The translations under genes were made by a program, and so were the position numbers. A DNA stretch of 64,000 nucleotides from Mesomycoplasma hyopneumoniae J (lineage in GTDB: Bacteria; Bacillota_I; Bacilli_A; Mycoplasmatales; Metamycoplasmataceae): contig NC_007295.1 of NCBI RefSeq assembly GCF_000008205.1, positions 620,001-684,000 of the forward strand. Direction: 5' to 3'. Positions 1-17,585 of the stretch are shown here, one piece after another; the first letter of the stretch is position 1, and every line of letters begins with the position of its first letter. Below the pieces are notes generated by a model. The model did not search any database. It saw nothing but the letters and a program-made list of their open reading frames with translations, and was not told the origin of the DNA.

Positions 1-812
1 TGGGATTTATTGGTGCAGTTTTATTTGGTTTTTTAGTCGGTTATAGTGTAAAATATCTTAATAGTCTAAAAATACAAAAATCACTTGCGGGTATTATGCC
101 GATTTTTGTAATTCCGATCGGCGTAAGTCTTTTTTGGTCACTAATGGCAATCTTTATAATTGGGGCGCCGATCGGCTGAATTTTAGACAAATTTATTGAA
201 GCACTCAAGTCGATTTTTCTTAAAAAAGATAGTCTTGGCCTCGGAATCGCCTTTCTCTTAGGGCTTTTACTTGGGTCAATGATTGGTTTTGATATGGGAG
301 GTCCTATTAACAAAGTTGCTTATTTAAGCGCTACCGCGCTTGTTGCTAGTCAAATTTATGAGCCTATGGGAATGGTGGCAGCCGCTATTCCCGTTGCCCC
401 TTTTGGAATGGGTCTTGCAACTCTTATCTGAAAGAAAAAGTTTTCCCAAAAGGAAAAATCCCTGGGAATTTCAGCATTTGTAATGGGGTTTATCGGGGTT
501 TCCGAAGGAGCCATTCCCTTTGCGATTGTCGATCCAAAACGGGTAATTAGTGCTAATGTAATCGGATCAGCAATTGCTGGCGGTCTTAGTGGTATTCTTG
601 CAGTAACTAATTCCGCCGGACACGGCGGGCCAATTGTTGCTATTTTAGGGGCAATTGGATCAGACAAGCACGGACTTGGTCTGGGAATCGCCTTTTTCTT
701 GATTGCAATAATTATTGGTTCGCTAACCACGGCACTAATTTATGGTTTTAGTAAAAATCGTAGTATAAAAATTTTCACTTTTTGAAAAAAATTATGAAAC
801 CGAAACAAATAA
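1..812 (+). CDS. fruA: PTS fructose-type permease, EIIC domain, C-terminal part
   Basis: The gene enters from the left edge in frame 3 and ends at the TAA at 810-812 once TGA is read as Trp (for example at 783-785). It encodes the membrane EIIC domain of a fructose-family phosphotransferase permease, which moves the sugar across the membrane while EIIA/EIIB phosphorylate it. What is visible is a polytopic hydrophobic protein with the family-typical segment GFDMGGPINKVAY and, later, GVSEGAIPF and NSAGHGGP loops that line the sugar path. The start and any EIIA/EIIB domains lie outside the window. The stop overlaps the start of the next gene, so the two are probably co-transcribed. The substrate assignment to fructose rests on family resemblance; mannose-type specificity cannot be excluded, and manA lies just downstream. 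Confidence 0.85.
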
Positions 813-1096
813 TTATGAAAATTAATAATAATAATAATAATAAAACAGTTTTTTTAGTAGTACTTGTAGTTGCACTTGTTTTGATTATTGCCGGAATTAT
901 AATGCTCATCTTTGGAATTCCGCAATATAAGGAATTTATTAGTCAAGTACTTAAACAAAATGCTAAACCAAGTCATAGCCCAATTTTTATTTATGGTGTT
1001 TTTTTACTGGTTTTAGCTATTCTACTTTTAATTTTAGATATTTTTATTGCAAATGATATCTGAAATAAGAAATTACAAGTAAAGGAGATTAATTAA
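794..1096 (+). CDS. Small two-helix membrane protein of unknown function
   Basis: About 100 residues in code 4 (TGA at 1061-1063 read as Trp). Two hydrophobic segments are visible, roughly residues 19-42 and 67-90, separated by a short polar loop, so it is probably a small integral membrane protein. I do not recognise the family. The N-terminus contains a run of six Asn codons made from (AAT)6 at about 825-842, a perfect trinucleotide repeat that could vary in length. The start could be the ATG at 794, the later ATG at 818, or an upstream TTG at 782; 794 overlaps the end of the PTS gene, suggesting translational coupling. It lies between a sugar permease and mannose-6-phosphate isomerase in one apparent operon. 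Confidence 0.6.
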
Positions 1097-1098
1097 CC

Positions 1099-2031
1099 AT
1101 GAAGATGGTGAAGATGGGGGGGTTAATTTATCAATTAACAAATCCACAGATTAAAGATAAAATTTGAGCCGGTGACCGACTTGATAAACAAATAAGAAAA
1201 CGCGGAAAAATCGGCGAACTCTGACTAATTTCAGCAATCAGAGGTTCTGAATCACTAGTAGATGGCAGCTATCCGCTTTCGCTTTTTTATCAAGAAGTTC
1301 CGGAATTTTTTTGCAATTATCCAAAAAAAACCTACCCAAATCTCCATAAAATTATTGATGCGGGTCAACCTTTAAGTCTACAAGTTCACCCAGATGATCA
1401 ATATGCCAAAAAAAAATATAACTCACTTGGTAAAAATGAAGCCTGATTTGTTATAACAAGAGGGAGAAAACCATTCCTGATTGGAGCAAAATCACTTGAT
1501 TTTATCGAACATATGAACAAAATCACTAATGAAAATATTAATGATTATGTTAATTCTTATGCGCTTCAAAAAGGCGATCTTGCTTTTATCCCTGCCGGAA
1601 CTATCCATTCGATTCCAGAAAAAAGTCTTGTCTATGAAATTCAACAAACAAGCGATATCACTTTTCGAATCTATGACTTTGACCGAGTTGATAAATATGG
1701 CAAAAAGCGAAAACTTCATCTTCAAGAAGCTAAAAAAGCAATAAAACCGGAGCTAAAACCTGTAATTGTCAAGAAAGACAGGGGAGTTGCGCGTCAATTA
1801 TTACTTAAAAATGAGCATTTCCATCTAACTCGAATTGAAGTTGATCTTGAATATATTCTTCTTCCTAAAGAAGATGTCTATTGATATGAGGTTGTTATTC
1901 TTGAAGGTATTGGTATAATGGCAGGAACTAAATTCAAAAAATTTGATGCCTTTATTATCAGTGGGCATCTTAAAAAGCCGATTTTGTTTATCGCGATGAA
2001 TGCAATTATTTTAATCAACGAAGTTAGATAA
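1099..2031 (+). CDS. manA: Mannose-6-phosphate isomerase, class I
   Basis: 310 residues, close to the size of Gram-positive type I ManA. The enzyme interconverts mannose-6-phosphate and fructose-6-phosphate in the cytoplasm using zinc. The diagnostic QVHPDD motif (about residues 95-100, supplying metal ligands) follows the family-like PNLHKIIDAGQPLS segment, and a later PAGTIHSI segment matches the cupin region that supplies the other His ligand. The start at 1099 is preceded by a good ribosome-binding site (AAGGAG at 1082-1087). It follows the PTS permease gene and the small membrane protein on the same strand with a two-base gap, so mannose or fructose use is likely controlled as one unit. 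A strong terminator follows. Confidence 0.9.
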
Positions 2032-2050
2032 GAAGTTTAATTATACCATA

Positions 2051-2177
<127 letters not shown>

Positions 2178-4086
2178 CCTGAGTTTCCCAGTTTGATGGC
2201 GAAAATTCACTTTTTAGTGAATATGAATATGCAGAAATCGCCGTAAATCGGTGTTTTTTACCCGTAAAACCTTAATTTTTATTAATTACAATTAATTACA
2301 ATTTTAAAGTAATTTTATGGTATAATTATAAATTATGAAAAAGCATAATTTGATTTTGTTTAATGTTTGAGGATCTTCAAAAGATAAAATATATAAATAT
2401 GTTGGCTGAACACAAGGTTATGGGAAAGCTCCAAAACGTTGATTTAGTATAGGAAATGTGCAAACTTTGGAAAAAATTAATCCAAATGCTATTCAAATTA
2501 TCAAAGAAAAATTGAAATTATTTTCAAATTTAGATGACAAAGATAAAATCAAGACAACTTTACTTGATTCTCTTAAAAATTCTGCCATAATCGAAGGTTC
2601 GGTTTTTATTGGTGGGGAATTAATTGAAAAACTTATTGAAAAGCACAATATTTTTGAATCACTTCCTAAAAGTAGACATAAAAATATGAGACAAATTTTT
2701 AACTACTTAATTTCAAAGCGAATTACTGATCCTGGTAGCATTATTAATGCTTTTGATAAAAAGGATGATTACTCAAATCAAATAAATACTTCCAAAAATA
2801 GCTTTTATAGACTCTTAGATCTTGTCTATGAATCACAAAATCAACTTTTAGATAGTCTTAACAAAATGGTTATAAGCGAGCTTGGAAAAAGGGACAATGA
2901 ATTTTATTTTGATTCATCAACAGTCTATTTTGAGACATTTGAAAGAAATGGATTAAGAATTCCTGGCTATTCTAAAGATGCTAAATTCAAAGAAGATCAA
3001 ATTGTCATTGCTTTAGCATGCGATAAAAATGGCATTCCTTTTCATATTAAAGTTTTTAAAGGAAATACAGCCGATTCTAGTACCCTAATCCCTTTTGTAT
3101 TAGATATTGAATCTAAATATAATATCAAAAATATGACAATAATTGCTGACCGTGGCATGTCCACTGCTGCAAATATTCGATTTCTTGAATCAAAAGAATA
3201 TAATTTCATTATTTCTTATCGTGCAAAGATAGGCAGTCAAAAATTTAAAAATTATTTATTAGATCCTAGCGATTATGTTGATCTAAATCCAGATTTTAAG
3301 TATAAAAAAGAAGAATTTTATTCATCTTATAAAAATAAAAGATACACTGAAAATATTAGAAGAAGAATTATTACTTACAGTAAAAAAAGAGCAATAAAAG
3401 ACAGCAAGGCTCGCGAAGAACAAATCCAAAGTTTTATTAAAAAACAAAATAAAGATGGTTTTATTGAAGTAAACAAATTGTTTGGTAAAAAACCTAAATA
3501 TTTTAGGGAAATTTCAAACATGAAATTTGAATTAGATCAAAGTAAAATTGACAAGGACAAACAATTTGATGGTTACTATGTCTATGAAACAAATATACTA
3601 AATTTAAATGTCTTAGACATAGTTGAAGAATACCAAAAACAGTGAAATATTGAAGCTAATTTTAGAAGTCTAAAAGGTTTATTGAATATTCGTCCTGTAT
3701 TTTTAAGAATAGATGAGCATATCCTAGCTCATACATTTTTGTGCTTTATCTCATTAGTTATTTTAAAAACTATAATTTTTAAAATCAACAAACATATTAG
3801 TGATAACAAGTTATTCGCAAACAGTCAATTAACTGAAGTTGGTTTAGTAACGATGTTGCAAAAATTAAGACAAAGGGTTGAATTTAACACTTTAGATCAA
3901 CAAATGATATTTAAAAATCGCGATGGTGTTCCTAGCGATCCCAATATTTGAAATAGGTATGATTTCTACTTTGATATCTTAATAAATCAGTAAAAAAATA
4001 GGTAATTAACTTTTGGCAAAAAACTTAAAAAAGCACGGAAAACCGGACACTTTTTTAAAATTATCTCATCAAACTGGGAAACTCGG
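2178..4086 (+). mobile_element. IS1634-type insertion sequence, copy 1 (probably ISMHp1)
   Basis: An element of about 1909 bp bounded by imperfect terminal inverted repeats: the left end begins CCTGAG and shares GAGTTTCCCAGTTTGATG with the complement of the right end. It carries one transposase gene and is flanked by a 76-bp direct repeat. Just inside the left end is a small hairpin (ATTCACT/AGTGAAT, 2205-2222) that could block read-through into the transposase. A nearly identical copy lies at 42756-44665 in the same orientation. The long duplication plus the DDE transposase with an ADRGM motif place it in the IS1634 branch of the IS4-type elements. The name ISMHp1 is from knowledge of this species, not from a search. 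Confidence 0.9.
2335..3993 (+). CDS. IS1634-family DDE transposase, copy 1
   Basis: 552 residues in code 4, with internal TGA codons read as Trp (e.g. the VWGSSKD, GWTQGYG and KRWFSIG segments near the N-terminus and QWNIEANF near the C-terminus). It catalyses transposition of the surrounding element. Visible catalytic landmarks are DSSTVYFETF (first Asp region), IIADRGMSTAANI (second Asp, the ADRGM signature of this family) and IEANFRSLKG near the C-terminus (the Glu of the DDE triad with the following R and K). The start ATG at 2335 lies only 9 bases after a perfect TATAAT (2321-2326), so the transcript is leaderless or nearly so. It differs from copy 2 at seven residues over the whole protein. 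It appears intact. Confidence 0.92.
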
Positions 4087-4162
4087 AAAAAAAAAAAAAA
4101 AAAAATTTACTATTATTATTTGGGTAATAAAAAAGACCCGTAATAAAATTACGGGCCCTAAT
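4087..4162. repeat. Target-site duplication of IS copy 1, right copy
   Basis: An exact repeat of 2102-2177, starting with 19 A and ending CCCTAAT. It is immediately adjacent to the right inverted repeat of the insertion sequence. Confidence 0.85.
4129..4155 (-). terminator. Terminator of the P159-P216 operon, minus strand
   Basis: Perfect 8-bp stem CCCGTAAT/ATTACGGG with a 3-base loop; on the minus strand it is followed by six T. It lies about 200 bases after the P216 stop and on the correct strand. An identical orphan copy sits at 2144-2170 beyond the insertion sequence because the element duplicated its target. Confidence 0.75.
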
Positions 4163-4354
4163 TTTCACTAATATGTAAAAAAAATTACAAAATATTTAAC
4201 ATATGAATTTGAATTATTTGGCTAATTTACTTTCTTTGCATAAACCCTAAAATAAATAGAAAAGTAAATTATAAACCATAATAATACTAAAATAAAATAT
4301 TTAGAATAAAAAGAAAGGAGGATAAAAAATTTAAAATTTAGATTTAAAGAGAGG
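4163..4354. other. Intergenic stretch after P216, no gene seen
   Basis: A+T-rich non-coding sequence between the P216 stop and its terminator. It holds a strong ribosome-binding-site-like AAAGGAGG on the plus strand (about 4313-4320) with no ATG or open frame behind it. It may be a chance match or a remnant of a lost gene. Confidence 0.4.
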
Positions 4355-9991
<5,637 letters not shown>

Positions 9992-10117
9992 AAAAAACCT
10001 CCGGGTTTTTCTAAAATTTTTCCTTTTTGTCTCTTTGTATAAATTATAATATAAATTTAAAAATTTTTATCTAATTTTTACTAAATTTTTTTTAAACTAA
10101 ATTTTCCTTAAAATTTT

Positions 10118-13100
10118 CTAAGAATAATTCTTAAAATATTGATCCATAAAGGCTTTGCGCACATTTAGTCTTGCTTTATCATTTAAGAGTTTATCGCCTT
10201 TAAATACCGCAAACCCTTTAAAGGTCATACCCACTCGGTCTTGGGGATTAGAAGCTTGTGGGGTTGTATCACCGATCTGTCCATAGTCAAATCCTCTACC
10301 TAAAACAGAAGCTAGCTCGGTTTCTCAGTTTGTATCCTGGTTTTGGTATTTATTTTTATCTTTGATCTTAATTTCGGATTTTCAAACTTTTAGTTTGCTA
10401 TCTTCTCTTTCTTGTTGTTCAGGAATTATCGTAATTGTTGCACTTTCATCATCAATTCTTATTTCCATTAATCAAGTTTGACCAAGATAATGTTCAAGTG
10501 GTTCGATCTGATTTGGTTTAGTTTGTCTAATATCTAAATTGAAGGTCTCAGCTTCTTTATTTTGGCTATTTTCTTTAGTTTGAGGCGATGAAGATGCACC
10601 TGGTTTTGAATCTTCTAAAAGAATAATCTCAGTTGATTTATGTCTAGGAAGATCGGCTACTTGTGGAGGTAAGATCTTATCATCATTAACTGGTTTTGCC
10701 CCGATTAGTTTTCAGACTAATTTAAGGTTTTCTTGGTATTTGGTTTTTACTAGTTCAAGATTAGAGAGTCCATATAAAGATTTAAAATGAACATTGGTTG
10801 TTGATAAAAGTTTATAGTTTCTTCCTGGAGCTGTCTTTGATCCTTTTATTCCTAAAATTTGTTCAGGTTTAAATGCTAAATATAAAACTCCTTTAGTAAG
10901 TGCAGTTTTTCTTAGAGCTTCTTTGGATGCTTGGAAAGTATAAGGATCATTTTTTTGATAGTCATACACAAGTGAAGATTTAAGTCTTAGACCCTGACTT
11001 GATTCTTCTGATAAAGGTAGATTATCAAAAAGTTTATGTACCCGATAGGAAGATTTAGTATTATTAATTGAATTAATTGCCGAAACAAATTGCCTTCCTT
11101 GAAGATATGGCTTGTCCCCTGTATCTTGTTTATATTCAAGACCGGAAGTTCCATCAAGGAAAATATCAGGAGCATAACGAAGTGATTTTTCAAGGGCAAT
11201 ATTAGTTGCTGATATACCATGTAATTGGAAAAGGGATGCAGCTACTTGAATATTTTCCTTATCAAGTACCCGGAATATAACATTATATGTTCTTTGGGGC
11301 GTATTATATCATCTACTAAGTGATAATTTCTGATCTGGGCCAACTTTAAAAGTTTCAAAAATATCAAGATATTTAACAAGATAATCACCAAAGGCTAATT
11401 TTTCAGGTTCAATTTCTTTTTCTGTTTGTTCATTGGTTTGATCTTTTTGATCATCTTGAAAAGTTGTTATTTTATGAGTTTGGTATGAAGCTGAAGATGA
11501 TGCTGCTTGTTGGCTTTGACCTTGTCCAGAATTTGCCTGATTTGTCTGGGAATTTTGAGCAGTATTTTGTGTCCCTGAAGACTCATTAGTATTTGAAGGA
11601 CTAGTTTCTGAGCTAGTTTGTTTATCTTTTTCTTGGTTTTGAGTTTGAGTTTCAGTTTTTTGCTCAGGGCTTTGAGAATGTTTTTGTTGGTCTTGTTCTT
11701 TTTTATCTTCTTGTTTTTCTTGTTGTTTTTGGTTTTGTTTATCTTCTTGTTTTTCCTGTGGTTTTTGGTTTTGTTTATCTTCTTGTTTTTCCTGTGGTTT
11801 TTCGTCCTGCTCTGGTTTTTTCTCTTCTTCTAGTGGGGGAAGAACTTCTTCTTTTGGCGGGAGTTTTACAATGGTTATTTCACTAATTGGATTAAGTTTT
11901 TCTTGAAGATATTTTTTTGAGGCCTGTTTTTCTTCTTGACTTAGCTCAAAATATTTATCAAGTTTAGCTTGAGCAAAAATCTTGTCAATGTCTGTTGAAT
12001 AAATTTGGTATTGATTATTTTTATTAATTCCAACTCTGTGGAAATTACCAACTAATTTTTCAAGTTCTTGTTGAATTGGATTACCTTTAATATCAATATC
12101 AATTGGATAAGTTCAACCCTTTAATTCATAAGCTGAATAACGAATTTCTGAACTAAATATTGAATTTGCAGCTGCAGCTCCAACTTTAAGATCTAAAGAT
12201 TTCCCTTGCTCGACTAGTTTTTTACCTTGTTTGTCAAATTCAACATAGTCGCCTATCTCTCCGGCGTCGATATATTGTTTATTTTTTGAATCTACTTCTA
12301 ATTTAAGATTAGCTAAAGGACTAATTTTTAAATTAAGGCGGATTTTATTTGCATCAATTACATCACCTGCTTGAATCTGACCTGTTTTTTTAGCAAGATC
12401 AAACTCTAATTTATAATTTTCATAAGATGATCTTTTATTTCTAAGATCAAACCAAAAATTAATATTATCAGGAAGAATTACTTTTTGGTTTTGATCTTTT
12501 AAAAGTGTTCTATAATTTCAACCATGAATTTTTAGAATTTCTTTTAGCTCTGTTTTTGCTTGATCCTCTAAATTAATTGGTTTTTCCTCAGGTTTTGCTT
12601 CTGGTTTTGCCTGGGATTTTGTCTTTGGGTTTGTCTCCGGGTTTGCTTGCTCTTGGGTCGCCTTTGTCTCCGAACTAGATTCATTAGAAGAATTACTTGC
12701 CTCTGAGGTCTTCGCAGTACTATGTGAGGATTCAGTTTGAGGACTTGCCATTTGTTGGGCCCCATTAGAAGATTGATTATTTGTTGAAGTAGAACCTTGC
12801 TCGGTATTAGAATTTGTTGTTGGTGCTGGTGTTTTTGGTGGTGTCTCTGGTGAAGCTTGAATTGTTGCTACATTGTTTTTGCCAGAATCAGAACTTTTAC
12901 TTTTCTGAGGGCTTTGGCTTGTCTGGCTTGGTTTATAAAGTTCCTCTAAGAATTTTTCTACTTCATTTTGCCCACGAAGTTGATCAAATTTTTCCCTTGA
13001 AAAACTTCAAATTACTTCCTGAATTTTTTTTCGCGGATTTTTTCTTAGATATTCATTAATCTGAGGTCTTATAGTTAAATAAGCATTCTGGTTTCTAAAT

Positions 13101-14401
13101 ATCTGGCTAAATACTTTATCTTTGATCTCGCCAATTGAAGCAAGCCCGTTTATTGGCAGGATTAGATTTTTTTCCTTCCTATTTTTATCTAATAATTTAA
13201 GATGAATTGATGCTGTTCCTGCCTGGTCATCTATATCAAGTTTTATTAATGATTTATCAGAAGAAACTGGTAATAAAGTATATTCATTTGGTAATAAGCC
13301 TTGAAGTCCGGAAGCCGCTAGTAATTTAAGGCCACCAAAATCTTTTAGTGTCTCAAGTAATGCTTGATTTAATTTTTCATTTTCAAATACTAATTTTTTC
13401 ACAGGCTCAATAACTGGGGCTGCAACTTTTGGTGCCTCAGCTGGTTTTTCTTGAGCTGGCTTTTCTTGAGCTGACTTTTCTTGAGCTGGTTTTTCTGCTT
13501 CTTTAGGCTTCTCTTGCTTTTGATCTTGTTTTTGTTCTGAGCCTTGAGTGCTTTGCTGATCTTTTCCTTTTTCCTTTTCGGACTTAGATTCCTTTTCTGA
13601 GCTTTGACTTGTTTGCGCGGTTTGATCTGTTGAACCTGAGGAACTTCCACCACTGGATCCCCCAGATCCTCCAGATCCGCCCTCTTGTTGTTGTTGTTGT
13701 TGAAACTCAGTAATTGAATTAGTTAGTGCTCTAACTTGGATAGTTTTTGTTTCTTGAAAACTTTCTGGGGAAGTTTTTCTTAGATGAGTTAGTAAAACAT
13801 CTTGGAATTTAATAGAAAAAGCTGAAGGTAGAACTATTTCGGTAGCAAAATTTTTCTTTAATTGATCTTTATCAAGTTCGTAAGTTGAAGATTCAGCAAC
13901 GAAATTTTCGATAAAATCCTCTTTTGCAACACTTGAAAACCCACTAAGACTTGTATGAAAAGCTCGAGTAGCTACTTCTTTTTTTGTAATTGCATCAAAA
14001 ACAAAAACAGTTAAATTTCTAATTGAATTACCTTCAACTTTAGTATTATCATTAACCTGAACATTAAAAAATAGATGCGCGAATTTCTTATCGATTTTGG
14101 AAAAATCGATTGCATCTGTTAATTTAAAGGCATATAAAGGATTTTTATGGAGTTCAAAAGCTTGACCAGCTGATATTTTACTTCAGTTTTCTTTTAAGCT
14201 AAAATTACTGATTATCTTGGATAATTCAGTATCATTTATTGGTGACAATAATTCAGTTGCAGATTTATCATTTTTAAATTGATTAAGATAAGAGGATCTA
14301 AGCGCTGAATTTTGAACAGCCAGACCCACTCCCGCGGTTATCCCAATAAAACTAAGACCTGCTAGAACGATTATTGCTTTGTTGCGAATTTGTTTCTTCA
14401 T
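10118..14401 (-). CDS. P159 adhesin, proteolytically processed glycosaminoglycan-binding surface protein
   Basis: 1427 residues in one code-4 frame; recognised as P159. An N-terminal hydrophobic segment (about residues 9-30) is the signal/anchor. A short polyglutamine run of six follows Phe233. Long low-complexity stretches rich in Q, E, K, S and P occur around residues 240-340, 490-630 and 820-960, the last containing tandem QEKQEDKQNQKP-like units. Known processing gives P27, P110 and P52; candidate cut sites are visible at TEF-QQQ (Phe233, leaving 233 residues) and TTF-QDD (Phe981, leaving 446 residues), whose fragment sizes agree with P27 and P52. It is the first gene of the P159-P216 pair, with a TATAAT (14411-14416) just upstream of the start. 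Confidence 0.92.
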
Positions 14402-14410
14402 AATGTTAAA

Positions 14411-14416
14411 ATTATA
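14411..14416 (-). promoter_or_regulatory. -10 box of the P159-P216 operon
   Basis: A perfect TATAAT on the minus strand, preceded by GG, only 10 bases from the P159 start codon. The transcript would have almost no leader. The remaining 275 bases up to the MFS-like gene contain only A/T runs and no gene. Confidence 0.55.
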
Positions 14417-14691
14417 CCAAAAAGATTTAAAATTTTTTTATTTTTATTTTAATTATTTTTTCGAATTTGGAATTCTATTTAAATTATAAATTATTTTTTA
14501 AAATTTATATTCAAAAAGTTTTTAATTTTTTCGTTTTTTAGTAAGTCGTTACCTAAATTTTTTAGCTATTGAACTAAAAAATTTATCCAAAAAAACTAAT
14601 CCAAATTAGTTGTTTTTTTAACCAAAAATATGAAAAACAATCTATTTTTCCTTATTTTTTCCTTTTTTTTTAAATTTTTTAAACTTTTTTC

Positions 14692-15972
14692 TTAATATTT
14701 TTTGAATCCGCCAGCAATCCGAAAAAGTGAATAAGAGTTTATAAGCAACAAAACTGATAACACAATTACAAAAACCAGATAAGAAAAAAAATATGAACTA
14801 ACTAGCGTAATAGCGGTTGTAATAATTGAAAAAATGCTAGAAAAAATAATTCTTGCTGCTAGTTGAATTCCATTTTGGAAATGGAATTTCTCTTTTGTAA
14901 ATAAATTATAACTTAAACTATAAAAAGAAGGCAAAAATAATGAAAATAAAACTTGAACAAATATAATAATTATAATATAACTATAAAATTGGAAATGCAT
15001 ATTGGCGCTTTTAGGGATTATAAGTCAAATAAGATGGACTAAAATTAAAGGAAAAATTAGAAAATTAATATTAAAAATCTTACCTTTTTTATTTGAAAGT
15101 CAAAAATTTATAAGAGTTCCAATAACAGCGGCAAAAGAAAAAGCGATATTCAAATAAGGTCCTCAAATTTGAAAATCATAATAAATTAAATTTTTTTGAT
15201 CTAAATTTATTCCTGAATTAATGTATTTAAAAAATTGCGCAAATCCTGATAATTTCGGAATCATAATTATTGAAATTACAAGTGATCCTGAAAAAATAAA
15301 CAACCACTTATAAAAATTGATTTTTGGGTAATTATGAATTACTTTTTTAGGTTTTTCATCTAACATACTAAATTCGATTTTTTGGGAATTTAGTTTTAAA
15401 GAATAATATAAAAATCCTGAAACTAAATAAGTAAATAAATTAAAAATTATCATTCAGTAAAATTCTAACTTTGTATATAAAAAAAGTCCAAAAATAGCCG
15501 AAAGCAAAAATCCCATACTAGTTGCAAAAGTAGACAAAATATTAATATTTACCATTTGTTTCTGATTTTGGGCTAAAAAATAGACAATATTTTTTAGATA
15601 AATAAAACGAAAAGAGTGAATAAAACCTAATAAAGTGTTAAAAAAAATCAAAATTATTGAAAACTGATAAGTTTTAATATCTAAACCAAAGAAAAAAATA
15701 ATAAGTAAAATTCCAAGGACAAGCGCACTAAAAAGATCAGAAATTAGAAGAATTAACTTATCATTTTCTCAGCGTTTTACAATTTTTGTACTAAATAAAT
15801 AAACTATTAAACTTGGTAGTTGAATTAAAAGATACAAAATTGTTACTAGTCAAAAATCTCCAGTAATTTTATAAATATAAAGCGAGGATGAAAATTTAAA
15901 AGCTTCCGAGCCAACCAAGGAAAAATTTAATGAACTTGTATATTTACAGGCGTTTTTAATGAAATTTGTCAT
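14692..15972 (-). CDS. MFS-like multi-pass transporter
   Basis: 426 residues, very hydrophobic, with roughly 11-12 membrane-spanning segments spread along the whole length in two halves separated by a short charged loop (around residues 195-215, with FSMLDEKPKKVIHN). The size and layout fit a major facilitator superfamily carrier; no substrate motif is recognisable. The start is supported by an AAGGAA box just upstream. It is the last gene of a tight operon, starting 16 bases after the stop of the nucleotidyltransferase/M42 fusion. Its position suggests it exports or imports something made or consumed by the two upstream enzymes, but that is inference. Confidence 0.65.
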
Positions 15973-15988
15973 TAATTTCCTTGCAAAT

Positions 15989-17584
15989 TCATAATAAATA
16001 GAAAAAATTTTTTAATAAAATTTTTGAATTATTGCTATGAATTTTTGAAGCCGGAATTGATAGGGTAATTGAATTTTGATTCTGAAAATTGGTAATATCA
16101 GTAGAACCTGATCCAAAAAAGGGTCTAAATTCAAGCCCGTTTTCATCAAAAAGATTTTTTACTTTTTCATAAATATCGGAATTATAAGCCATAAAAGGAT
16201 CGGCAACTCTTATTTTTACCCCCTCAACATCCCAATTTTCATCTTCGCTAACATCTAAATTAATCAAAAATTTGTAATTTTCAACTTCTTGAATTAGCTC
16301 CTTGTCCTTTGTGCCCTGAAGTTGAATTTCTTCTTTTGTTGTTAAAACGATATTTGCATCTGAGATAAAATCAACAAGTGTTTTTAGTACTAAATTGGAA
16401 ATTTTATTATCGTGATTTCGGGCCCAAATTACAAATTTTGCCACCTTCAATTTATTTTTTGGCAGAATTTGGTAAATTTCTTTGTGATTAATTTTATCAC
16501 AAAGTAAATTTGGGCGGTTAATTTTTCGTTGTTTTTCATCAGAAAAAATTAAATTATCCATTTTTTGGCAGAAAATTTGCCCGGTTTTTTCACCATTTTT
16601 ATCAAAAACCTCAAAAATTCCACTTTCTCAATAAGGGCTTCCCTGATTAAAAACTTCTCCGTTTATAACAATTCCGCCAACTTCGTCAGTATGTGCAATA
16701 AATAAGGTATTTTTTTTGGGGTTATTAAGTGAAAAAGTTCCACCTTTTGTGGATTTAGTGATTTTTCCTATAAGAATTTTTTTGATAAAAGGTTCTTCAA
16801 AACCCGTCAAGGAGGGAAAATTTAGAAAATCTGTCAGTGATTTGTTTATTTTTGCAATGTTTTTTTGGATTTTATCAAAAAACATTGCAAGATCATAAAT
16901 ACTTTTTGTATTTTTGATATAGTCAAAAAATCCGTAGATAAAATCTTTTAGATCTGGCAAAACATTGGTTAAATACTTATCTAATTTTTTAACATCAAAG
17001 TGAATTTCGAGCATTCGATCATAGTTATAATATAAATAAATAAAAAAAGAATTTCAGCTACTTACCAAAAATTCTTTTTTATGGAGGGAATATTCTAATA
17101 AATTTTTATTTCTAAATTTATTTCAAAACATCACCAAATCGGCTATTATTGAAGTCATTTTTTGATGGCTATTATGAGGATAGACATCATCTAGGACATA
17201 AGTCATCATTAGAATTTTTTTAAAAAATGCCGATTCTACCGATGTTTTTCAAATATTCTCCCACTCTGTTTTTTCTAAAAATTCTTCTGGAATTGTTTCT
17301 AGTAAAATAAATTCAACATTTATGTTGTTAATTTTTAGAATTTTTAAATTTTCATCAACTCGAATGGGAACAGCAAATTTTTCTGCTAGTAAAAAAGTGA
17401 TAAATTTTTGCCTTCAAATTAAAGGCCCATTCAAAAAACCAAAGTCTAAATCATTTGGAACGCGCTCGATTAACTTTTTAGACCAGTGAATATAACTTCC
17501 TTTGAGGAAAATTCTTAAATTTAGACCTTCTTTTTTGTTAAATTCCTGCAAATATGCAGCAATTATTTTGATCGTTTCTGTCAT
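15989..17584 (-). CDS. Nucleotidyltransferase-like domain fused to M42-family metallopeptidase
   Basis: One continuous 531-residue frame under code 4. Residues 1-190 contain FLKGSYIHW and PNDLDFGF, a G-S plus D-x-D pattern like the nucleotidyltransferase fold (AbiEii/MNT-like). Residues about 191-531 are an M42-type aminopeptidase: PSLTGFEEPF, AHTDEVGG (metal-binding His298), LLCD (probable bridging Asp), TKEEIQLQG (catalytic and metal-binding Glu pair), INLDVSED, GSGSTDITNF and ASKIHS (last His ligand). M42 enzymes are cytoplasmic, oligomeric, cobalt/zinc aminopeptidases. An ATG at 17014 could start the peptidase alone, but it has no ribosome-binding site and the frame is open upstream to 17584. 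The start at 17584 is one base after the stop of the AsnRS-like gene. The N-terminal assignment is weaker than the peptidase assignment. Confidence 0.65.
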
Positions 17585-17585
17585 T

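Noticed and set aside
4300-4330. Ribosome-binding site for a plus-strand gene
   Set aside because: AAAGGAGG is strong, but no start codon and open frame follow; the region behind is P216 coding sequence on the other strand.
11618-11833. Plus-strand frame of Phe/Leu-rich residues
   Set aside because: It is the antisense of the Q/E/K-rich low-complexity part of P159; composition is a by-product of the repeat and there is no ribosome-binding site.
13399-13653. Frame with repeated KKSQL units
   Set aside because: It is a shifted reading of the proline/glutamate/lysine repeat of P159, whose own frame is continuous here.
15989-17014. Separate peptidase genes broken by stops
   Set aside because: The apparent stops are TGA, read as Trp in this organism; the same applies to opp, pepF, lon, P216 and P159.
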